From Gallionella sp. (GTDB lineage: Bacteria; Pseudomonadota; Gammaproteobacteria; Burkholderiales; Gallionellaceae), in contig JAQTMZ010000004.1 in NCBI GenBank assembly GCA_028714075.1, forward strand, positions 62,001 to 126,000: a stretch of 64,000 nt of DNA. The letters are read 5' to 3'. The notes beneath the pieces were generated by a model that ran no database searches, was not told where the DNA came from, and worked only from the letters and a program-made list of their open reading frames with translations. A program made the position numbers and the translations under genes. The first letter of the stretch is position 1; every line of letters starts with the position of its first letter. This document shows, piece by piece, positions 57,055 through 64,000 of this stretch.

Positions 57055-58086
57055 CTAAATGCTTTCGGCGATAGTATCGAACACCGTCTGCGCCAGATCG
57101 GGCGCAAGGCAATCCAGTTCGACGTTGTCCGGCGTGGAGCGCAGCCAGGTGAGCTGGCGCTTCGCCAGTTGCCGCGTCGCGGCGAGGCCGGTTTCCAGCA
57201 GTTGCGCCGCATCGATTTCGCCTTCGATGAACTGCCATGCCTGGCGGTAGCCGACGCAGCGCATCGAGGGCAGGTTGGGATGCAGCGGGTATTTGTTGCG
57301 CAGCGCGCGCAGTTCATCCACCAGGCCGAATTCGAGCATCGCCCTGAAGCGCGCGGTGATGCGGGCGTGGAGTTGCGCGCGGTCGGAGGGGGCGAGGGCG
57401 ATGGAGAGAATGCGGTAGGGGAGAGCATCTTCGGCTATGTGGTGCGTACCGAGAGCGGGTGTATTGCCATACGCCTGCGCCTCCGTAGGGGCGTATGGCA
57501 ATACGCCCTTGGGCATGATATTCGCGGGCAGGGGCTGTTTAATCAGCGCGGACATCGGCGATCCGGTGATACGGTAGATTTCCATCGCGCGCTGGATGCG
57601 CTGCGTGTCGTTGGGGGCGAGGCGCGCGGCGGTTTCCGCATCTACCTGGGCGAGCTGCCGGTGCAGGTGCCGGATGCCGTGCTGCGCGATCTCGGCATCG
57701 AGCGCGGCGCGCACCGCCGGGTCGGATGGCGGCAGGGCGCTGAGGCCTTCGCGCAGCGCCTTGAAATACAGCATGGTGCCGCCGACCAGCAGCGGAATCC
57801 TGCCGCGTGCCGTGATGTCCGCCATCAGGCGCAGCGCATCGTGGCGGAACGCGGCGGCGGAATAGGCTTCGGTGGGGTCGATGATGTCGATCAGGTGGTG
57901 CGGCGCGCGGGCGAGGGTGGCGGCGTCCGGCTTGGCGGTGCCGATGTCCATGTCGCGGTACACCAGCGCCGAATCCACGCTGATGAGTTCCACCGGCAGG
58001 CGCTGCGCCAGCTCCACCGCGACCCCGGTCTTGCCGCTGGCGGTGGGTCCCATCAGGAAAATGGCAGGCGGGAATTTCGGGTTCAT
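57055..58086 (-). CDS. miaA: tRNA dimethylallyltransferase
   Basis: Adds a dimethylallyl group to A37 of tRNAs reading UNN codons. It has 343 residues, about 30 more than usual. P-loop [20 protein letters not shown], then [36 protein letters not shown] and [11 protein letters not shown] are canonical. The extra length is at about residues 185-212 ([18 protein letters not shown] and flanks) between SALIKQP and [13 protein letters not shown], and is encoded by an inverted repeat also found at the end of tldD. The C-terminal [17 protein letters not shown] is intact. Confidence 0.95.
   Translation of the reverse strand: MNPKFPPAIFLMGPTASGKTGVAVELAQRLPVELISVDSALVYRDMDIGTAKPDAATLARAPHHLIDIIDPTEAYSAAAFRHDALRLMADITARGRIPLLVGGTMLYFKALREGLSALPPSDPAVRAALDAEIAQHGIRHLHRQLAQVDAETAARLAPNDTQRIQRAMEIYRITGSPMSALIKQPLPANIMPKGVLPYAPTEAQAYGNTPALGTHHIAEDALPYRILSIALAPSDRAQLHARITARFRAMLEFGLVDELRALRNKYPLHPNLPSMRCVGYRQAWQFIEGEIDAAQLLETGLAATRQLAKRQLTWLRSTPDNVELDCLAPDLAQTVFDTIAESI
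57457..57508. repeat. GGGGCGTATGGCAATACGCC-family inverted repeat inside miaA
   Basis: Arms at 57457-57475 and 57489-57507 are complementary at 18 of 19 positions, around TGCGCCTCCGTAG. 57485-57508 equals 12264-12287 at the tldD end. The miaA frame is maintained through both arms. Confidence 0.85.
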
Positions 58087-58348
58087 GACTTCATGTTCTT
58101 TATATCATTAATAACGCAATGCATTGTAAGTAAACGACATCGAATAAATTATTAGTGGTGTATGAACCGCCACATCAGGGGGTAGTTAATGGGGAATTCT
58201 ACATGGTTTCACCTAGCTGCATCCGTTGGTGCGAATACGCGGTTGCAACTACCGCAGTGGTATGTTTTTGGGAAACGGGCACTTGAAAATATCCAAATCA
58301 GCTCCATCTGCTCGTTCATTCTTTGTGAACTTAACTGAAGGGGTTTGT

Positions 58349-60253
58349 ATGACTGAGAGCACTGCCGCTAATCGTGAAACGATGGGATTTCAAACGGAAG
58401 TTAAGCAGCTTCTGCAATTGATGATCCATTCGCTGTATTCCAACCGCGAGATTTTCCTGCGCGAACTGGTATCCAACGCGTCGGATGCCTGCGACAAATT
58501 GCGCTTCGAGGCGCTGCACAACGCCGCGCTGTTCGAAAACGATTCGGATTTGAAAATCCATATCAGTTACGACGAGGGCGCCAAGACGCTGACGATCAGC
58601 GATAACGGCATCGGCATGAGCCGCGACGAGGTCATCGGTAATCTGGGCACGATCGCCAAATCGGGTACCCAGGAATTTTTTGCCAAAATGACTGGGGATC
58701 AGCAGAAGGATGCGAACCTGATCGGGCAGTTCGGCGTCGGCTTCTATTCCTCATTTATTGTCGCCGACAAAGTCGTGGTCATCACGCGCCGCGCCGGAGA
58801 GAAGGCCGACCAGGGCGTGCGCTGGGAATCGGATGGCGGCGGGGAATTCTCCATCGAAATGCTGGACAGGCCCGCGCGCGGCACGGAAATCACCTTGCAT
58901 CTGCGCGAAGACCAGGACGACCTGCTCAGCGGCCACAAGCTGCGCTCCATCATCCACAAGTATTCGGATCACATCGTCCAGCCCATCCTGATGAAAAAAG
59001 AGGAGTGGGTGGAGGGCAAGCAGGTTATTACCGATGAAGTTGAAACGGTCAACCAGGCTTCCGCGCTTTGGGCGCGTTCCAAGAACGAGATTTCCGAAGA
59101 CGAATACAAGGCGTTCTACAAGCATGTCGGGCACGACTACGAAGACCCGCTGGCGTGGGCGCATGCCCGCGTGGAAGGGTATCAGGAATACACCCAACTG
59201 CTTTATATTCCCGCACGCGCGCCGTTGGATATGTGGCACCGCGATGCGCGCCACGGCATCAAGCTCTACGTGCGCCGCGTGTTCATCATGGATGACGCCA
59301 AACAGCTATTGCCGATGTACTTGCGCTTCGTGCGCGGCGTGGTTGATTCCAGCAACCTGCCGCTGAACGTGTCGCGCGAAATCCTCCAGGAATCGAAGGA
59401 CATCGAAGCGATTCGCGCCGGTTGCACCAAGAAAGTGCTCGGCATGCTCGAAGACATGGCGGCCAACGACAAGGAGAAATACGCCAAGTTCTGGGGCGAA
59501 TTCGGTTTGGTGCTGAAAGAGGGAGTGGGTGAGGATTTTGCCCACAAGGATAGAATTGCCGCCTTGCTACGCTTCGCTTCGACCCATACGGATAGCGATG
59601 CGAAAACCGTGTCGCTGGCCGATTACATCGGGCGCATGAAGGAGGGGCAGGACAAGATTTACTACATCACCGCCGAAACTTTCAATGCCGCAAAGAATAG
59701 CCCGCATCTGGAAGTGTTCCGCAAGAAGGGCATCGAAGTGCTGTTGCTGTCCGAACGCGTGGACGAGTGGGTGGTGGGCTCTTTGACCGAGTTCGACGGC
59801 AAGCAACTGGCCTCCGTCGCCAAAGGCGGGCTTGATCTGGGCAAACTGGAAGACGCAGCCGAGAAACAGGAACAGGAGAAACAGGCCAGCGAGCACAAGG
59901 ATTTGACCGAAAAAATAAAGGCGAGCCTTGCAAAACGCGTCAAGGAAGTCCGGGTGACCCACCGTCTGACCGATTCACCCGCCTGCCTGGTGGCCGACGA
60001 ACATGACATCGGCGGAAACATGGCGCGTATGCTCAAGGCCGCCGGGCAAAAGGCACCCCCTACCAGCCCTATTCTGGAGATCAACCCGAACCATCCGGTG
60101 GTGATGCGCTTGAAGGAAGAGGAGAAGCACTTCGATGATTGGGCGGCGGTGCTGTTCGATCAGGCATTGCTGGCAGAAGGCGGACAACTGGACGACCCGG
60201 CCGGTTTTGTTAAACGGGTCAATCACCTGATGCTCGAAATGCGCGCGGGCTGA
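58349..60253 (+). CDS. htpG: Molecular chaperone HtpG (Hsp90)
   Basis: A dimeric ATP-dependent chaperone. It has 634 residues from the ATG at 58349 ([20 protein letters not shown]), with GAAGGGG 6 nt upstream; an in-frame GTG-region start at 58226 is not family-like. The GHKL ATPase domain has [34 protein letters not shown] and [15 protein letters not shown]. The middle domain carries [15 protein letters not shown] with the catalytic Arg, and the C-terminal dimerisation domain ends normally. It is monocistronic. Confidence 0.97.
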   Translation: MTESTAANRETMGFQTEVKQLLQLMIHSLYSNREIFLRELVSNASDACDKLRFEALHNAALFENDSDLKIHISYDEGAKTLTISDNGIGMSRDEVIGNLGTIAKSGTQEFFAKMTGDQQKDANLIGQFGVGFYSSFIVADKVVVITRRAGEKADQGVRWESDGGGEFSIEMLDRPARGTEITLHLREDQDDLLSGHKLRSIIHKYSDHIVQPILMKKEEWVEGKQVITDEVETVNQASALWARSKNEISEDEYKAFYKHVGHDYEDPLAWAHARVEGYQEYTQLLYIPARAPLDMWHRDARHGIKLYVRRVFIMDDAKQLLPMYLRFVRGVVDSSNLPLNVSREILQESKDIEAIRAGCTKKVLGMLEDMAANDKEKYAKFWGEFGLVLKEGVGEDFAHKDRIAALLRFASTHTDSDAKTVSLADYIGRMKEGQDKIYYITAETFNAAKNSPHLEVFRKKGIEVLLLSERVDEWVVGSLTEFDGKQLASVAKGGLDLGKLEDAAEKQEQEKQASEHKDLTEKIKASLAKRVKEVRVTHRLTDSPACLVADEHDIGGNMARMLKAAGQKAPPTSPILEINPNHPVVMRLKEEEKHFDDWAAVLFDQALLAEGGQLDDPAGFVKRVNHLMLEMRAG

Positions 60254-60757
60254 TAGATTCGCCAGCTTCTTTCATTTTTCAAATATGCCTCCAAACCATC
60301 CTCAGCCCAAGTGGCGTGGGCGCTCCTCCCCTCTGATAAGCCTGTATTGAGATTCTTGTCGAAGTGGGGGAGGGGTTTGCTTTTGGCTGAAGGCATCGCC
60401 ACGCTTGGCTTACAGCTTTAACCCCTCCCAGCCTCCCCTTGTCAGGTGAGGAACGGTTCAGTTCTCCCCCTGACAAGGGGGAGTTAGAGGGGGTTTTGAG
60501 CCAATTCCGCCTCATACACCCTAAAAAACGCTGTTTGGATTTGCAGGAGCGGGTGCCTGTCCTGAGCCTGTCGAAGCGGCCCGCGAAATACCCGGTCGCG
60601 GGCATGGCCCGCTCCTACAAAATGGTTCTCCACCCCCCCAATTTTAAACAAACACCGACAAGCATACTTCATGGAAATCGGGATAGAATCGGGCTTGCAC
60701 GAAGCGGCCCAATAGCTGTTCAATTATTCAATATCCAATTTTTTCAAGAGACTACGC
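60254..60757. repeat. 504-bp gene-free region dense in palindromic repeats
   Basis: Three structures are visible: CCCCTTGTCAGG pairing with CCTGACAAGGGG in a hairpin at about 60432-60483; an element at 60545-60616 with AGGAGCGGG/CCCGCTCCT ends; and inside it CCTGTCCTGAGCCTGTCGAA (60555-60574), the unit also found in tilS. A TTTGCAGG/CTACAAAA frame surrounds the second. No ORF is convincing. Confidence 0.75.
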
Positions 60758-63686
60758 ATGGAGTATTTACGTGCTTTTCTGCCGTTATGTGTTGCAGGGT
60801 TCGGCATGGCGACAGGAGTCGCGCAGGCCATCGACGAAGAAGGGTTTCTGGGACAAACCAAGCCCCCGCTGGAGCAAACCATGGGGTACGGCCAAAGCGC
60901 GCTCTGGACATTGCCTGAAGTGGCGAACCCAATACCGGCCAGCGCAGCCCACTCCCGCGATGCAAGCCGCCTTGCAGATGCAGCAGGAAGGCCGTTATCT
61001 CGATGCGTTGATCCGGCTCGACGAGGCGCTTAAAAGCGGGCAGGCGAGCGGGGAGGCCGAAGCCGAGATAAATTTGCTGCGCAGCAGTTTTTTGCTGCAA
61101 GGCCATCAGTCCCAGCAGGCGTTAAAAATACTCGCTCCTTTGCTGGGCGACACCCGGCATGCAACGGACGCTTACGTGCTCATCAGTATGGCGCACCTGC
61201 AACAGGGGCACATGCGGGAAGCGCTGGAAGCGGCGCAACATGCGCGAGATTCGGGGGGCGGCATGTTGTCGCATCTGGCGCTGTCCTACGCGATGCAGGG
61301 CGCGGGGCGTCTGGCGGAAGCGCTCGGAGTGATGCATGGCTTCAATAGCCGCGCACCGCAACAAGCGATCGCCCTGGCGCGCGAGGCCGAGCTCGCGCTG
61401 ACGCTCGACCAGATTCAAGCGGCCAGAACGCTGCTGCGCCAAGCGCGGGAAATGGAAGCCACGCAGCCTTATGTCATCGCCGTAAGCGGCCTGACGTGGT
61501 TGATAGACGGGCACGCCAAAGAAGCCAAGGCCGCGTTTGAAACCGCCTTGCAGCGCGACCCCAAAGATGTCAAGGCGTTATTCGGTTTGGGGCTGGCCGA
61601 AATAAAGCTGGGCAACTTCCCGGCCGGACTACAAAAATTGCAGGCGGCGAATGAAGCCGACCCCGGCAACGCGCTAATCCTCACCTACCTGGGACGCGCG
61701 CAACAGCAAGCCGGGCAAACTAACGCGGCAAGGGTGAGCTGGCGCTGGGCGCAACAAGCCGACCCCAAGGACCCCACCCCCTGGCTGTATCAGGCGCAGG
61801 CAGAATTGCAGGCCAACCGTCCGCTGGAGGCGCAAGACAGTTTGCGCGAAGCACAGGCGCGCTCGGCCTACCGGCAAGTCTATCGCGGCGAAAATCTGCT
61901 CAGGGAAGACACGCAACTGTTGCAGGCCAACCTCGCCGAAATACAGCGCAGGTTGGGATTGGAGAGCCTCGCCTTGCACACGCTGGCCGACCCGGTCGGT
62001 GAAAAGAATGCGGCCAGCCTGAGGAACCAGGCCGACCTTTTGCAAGGCCGCCGCTTCGGCGAATCGGCGCGGCGCAGCCTGCTGCTGCAAAGCCTGTTCA
62101 ACGAAAGGCCGGGCAACCTGCCGTCCGCGTTGGACATCTATGGCGACGGTGCGGGGCAAACCGGCGCATCCACCCCGCAGCATGGCGTGGTCAGCGAGCT
62201 TGGGGTGCAGCGCGCGAGCTATAACAATTACGACGAACTGTTCGGCGGGCGCACCCTGCTGGAAGCCGATGCCATCAGTGGCAGCAAGAATACTCACGGC
62301 GAACAAATCCGCTTGGGGGTGGGCAACGACACGCTGGGGCTGGCTGTTGCAGGGCTGCAATTTAAGAGCGACGAATTTGCGCGGTTCGATAGCATCAATA
62401 ATCGCGTGGGGACAGGCACCGTGCAATGGAGACCGGCCCAGTCCACGCAGGCGTTCATGTCGCACCAAACTTTTAATTCGCAGCATGGTGAGACCTTGTT
62501 CCCTGCGGATATTGGGAACGCGGCGCAACCTTTGGCGTTAGTGGATAACAGCAAGGTGACGCGCCTCGGTTTGCGCCATGACTTAACGGAGAATAGCGAA
62601 TTGCGCGCTTTATGGAGCCACCAGTTGACCGATCTAAAATACGATTATTTGGATATTGTTTCAGGTGCTTCACTCTTCACAATACTTGGTAGCAGCAAAG
62701 CGCATAGCGCGGAACTGCAATATCGCCGCAGCGGGGCAGGCTATGCCACGCAATGGGGAATACACCAGTATCGCGCACAAACAATTTTTCTGGGTTCTAC
62801 AGATTTTACGAAAACTTCGCAGCAACTTTATGCGGCCTGGCAGCAGGCACTGAATCCGCAGTGGCAACTCGATGCGCAGCTGGGTTGGTGCAAAATCAAC
62901 AACCATGATAATTTGCAGACGTGGGGTGACAACAGCACTTACTTGGCGCACTGGTTGCCCAAGCTGGGTGTAGTTTACACTCCGGATAGCGTGACGCATG
63001 TGCGCCTTGCCGCATGGCGCGGCATGGGGTTTGGAGAAATTGGTGATGCCGCGCTGGCACCGGCTACCCTGGCAGGTGTTGTGCTGAACCGCCCCAACGA
63101 AAACGGCAAACTGGTGCATGCCGCTGTTTTGGGTGCAGATCGGCAACTGAGTCCTAGTTGGTTACTGACTGCGGAAACGCAGCGACGCAAGACTGGCCTA
63201 CCGGTCATATGGGGAGGGCAGCAAGTTTTATTTGATTGGCATATCGACGAATCCAGATTGGCGTTGCACTGGAAACCTGAGAGCCATCCATGGTTCGTGA
63301 GCCTGGCCTATGAACATGAGCGATTCCTGGCTCCGCCCTTATCACAATACGTTACAAATGATTCAATCCAGGAACAGCGTTTGCGCGCACAACAATTGGA
63401 TATACGCTGGTTTGCCGATGCGCAATGGACGGCGAATCTGGTATTGAGCCATAACCGTGTTGATGGTGCGCTGCAAACAAACTGGTTCTCCACCTTGCTC
63501 CCTTCTCAGGACAGTTTCAACCAGGCGGACGCGAATCTGGACTGGCAATTCGCCAAGTTTGGCTCGCTGACTGCCGGCGTGCGCAACGCCACCGACAGGC
63601 GTTTTCAATACACCAACATAGACGCGCTCAACCCGCGTTTCAGCAATGGGCGGCTGGGGTATGCTAGAGTTAAATTTGCCTGGTGA
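60758..63686 (+). pseudogene. TPR/beta-barrel outer membrane protein, frameshifted near 60949
   Basis: The N-terminal signal peptide, MEYLRAFLPLCVAGFGMATG then VAQA, is in one frame from 60758. The rest continues in another frame from about 60951 (TPAMQAALQMQQEGRYLDAL). An extra C in the CCC run at 60948-60950 explains the shift: GCAGCC-ACTCCC would read on. The body has many TPR units (residues about 65-400 of the joined product, for example AKAAFETALQRDPKDVKALF), then a C-terminal beta-barrel with repeating aromatic strands ending in RLGYARVKFAW. This layout recalls exopolysaccharide export porins such as PgaA or BcsC, but no synthase gene is in the window. Confidence 0.75.
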
Positions 63687-63720
63687 GACCTGTCTTGTTT
63701 GGGATATCCAATTGTTTATC

Positions 63721-63778
63721 ATTCCCGTGAAAGCGGCACCCAGTTTATTGATGTAACTGGACTCCCGCTTTTGTGGGA
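63721..63778. repeat. Diverged inverted repeat downstream of the TPR gene
   Basis: TTCCCGTGAAAGCGG-CACCCAGT pairs imperfectly with ACTGGACTCCCGCTTTTGTGGGA. It resembles the element at 1730-1862 in layout (TTCC...GGAATCCAGT-type arms) and may end transcription from both sides. Confidence 0.5.
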
Positions 63779-63827
63779 GCGACGAAGGTGATGGCTGTTT
63801 GTTGTTACCCCTACGCAGTTCTGCGCG

Positions 63828-64000
63828 CTAACGCACAACCGGATTGGTTTCGGCAAAATGCGGCGTATCGTCGATCACCGCGATATCCGCAATCTTGCTC
63901 TCCAGGGTAATCAGCAGGCTGTTACCCTCGATCCGGGTGTTATAGGAAAGCATCCGGTTAAGGTTGATCGCCAAACGGGTGCGTCCGGCAGACTGGATAA
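63828..64000 (-). CDS. C-terminus of an AMIN-like protein (N-terminus beyond window)
   Basis: The reverse strand is open from the window edge to TAG at 63828-63830: IQSAGRTRLAINLNRMLSYN, then TRIEGNSLLITLE and a tail ending ETNPVVR. The pattern GRTR-x-AINL and YNTRIEGNSLLITLE resembles AMIN domains, found in PilQ secretins and other envelope proteins. Only 57 residues are visible and no secretin follows, so this may be a different AMIN protein or a truncated one. Confidence 0.45.
   Translation of the reverse strand, partial: IQSAGRTRLAINLNRMLSYNTRIEGNSLLITLESKIADIAVIDDTPHFAETNPVVR

Overview
The window is bacterial chromosome, most likely from a betaproteobacterium. A Nitrosomonadales/Gallionellaceae-type iron or sulfur oxidiser is my best guess, from gene order and protein style and not from a database search. 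The markers are the block thrS-infC-rpmI-rplT-pheS-pheT-ihfA-merR, the block acpP-fabF-pabC-mltG-tmk-holB-tatD, an RpfE-type protein beside lolCD, and ctaC-ctaD-small protein-ctaG-ctaE. Almost everything is housekeeping or envelope biology. I see no prophage, transposase, integrase, CRISPR array, plasmid gene or toxin-antitoxin pair.

Layout: 1-12.3 kb holds an ABC-F ATPase, a DMT exporter, glnE (nitrogen control) and yhdP-nitrilase-tldD. 12.3-19.9 kb is the translation block, preceded by a degenerate tRNA. 19.9-27.1 kb holds lolD/lolC (lipoprotein release), an RpfE-type protein, an MscS channel with a cyclic-nucleotide domain, accA and tilS. 27.3-34.3 kb holds two Surface-adhesin-E-like secreted proteins, an HDOD protein with cheD, an orphan GspE/PilB-type ATPase, and a two-component pair (MASE1 histidine kinase with a 1-nt frameshift, plus an ANTAR response regulator). 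34.8-42.6 kb is a type IV minor pilin operon, pilE-like-fimT-pilV-pilW-pilX-pilY1. 42.7-48.7 kb is fatty-acid and replication housekeeping with pilZ apparently missing between holB and tatD. 48.7-53.9 kb is a cytochrome c oxidase operon lying inside a tRNA-Gly/tRNA-Cys/tRNA-Leu set. 54-64 kb holds an HDOD protein, ugd, a DUF302 protein, miaA, htpG, a frameshifted TPR/beta-barrel outer membrane protein and the end of an AMIN-like gene.

The most unusual theme is a population of short GC-rich palindromic repeats of at least five types that are not confined to intergenic DNA. Copies lie in frame inside glnE, pheT, tilS (two places, two families) and miaA, and in the N-terminal extension of lolD, where they encode extra peptides in conserved enzymes. 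Related copies supply the stop codon and a terminator-like hairpin at the ends of the DMT transporter gene and tldD, overlap the glnE stop, and appear to supply the ribosome-binding site of ctaD. The closest precedent I know is the Rickettsia palindromic element, which also inserts in frame. Other points of note are an AUA start codon for infC, two transcribed-looking tRNA remnants, and two genes broken by single-nucleotide indels that may be sequencing errors, phase switching or real decay.
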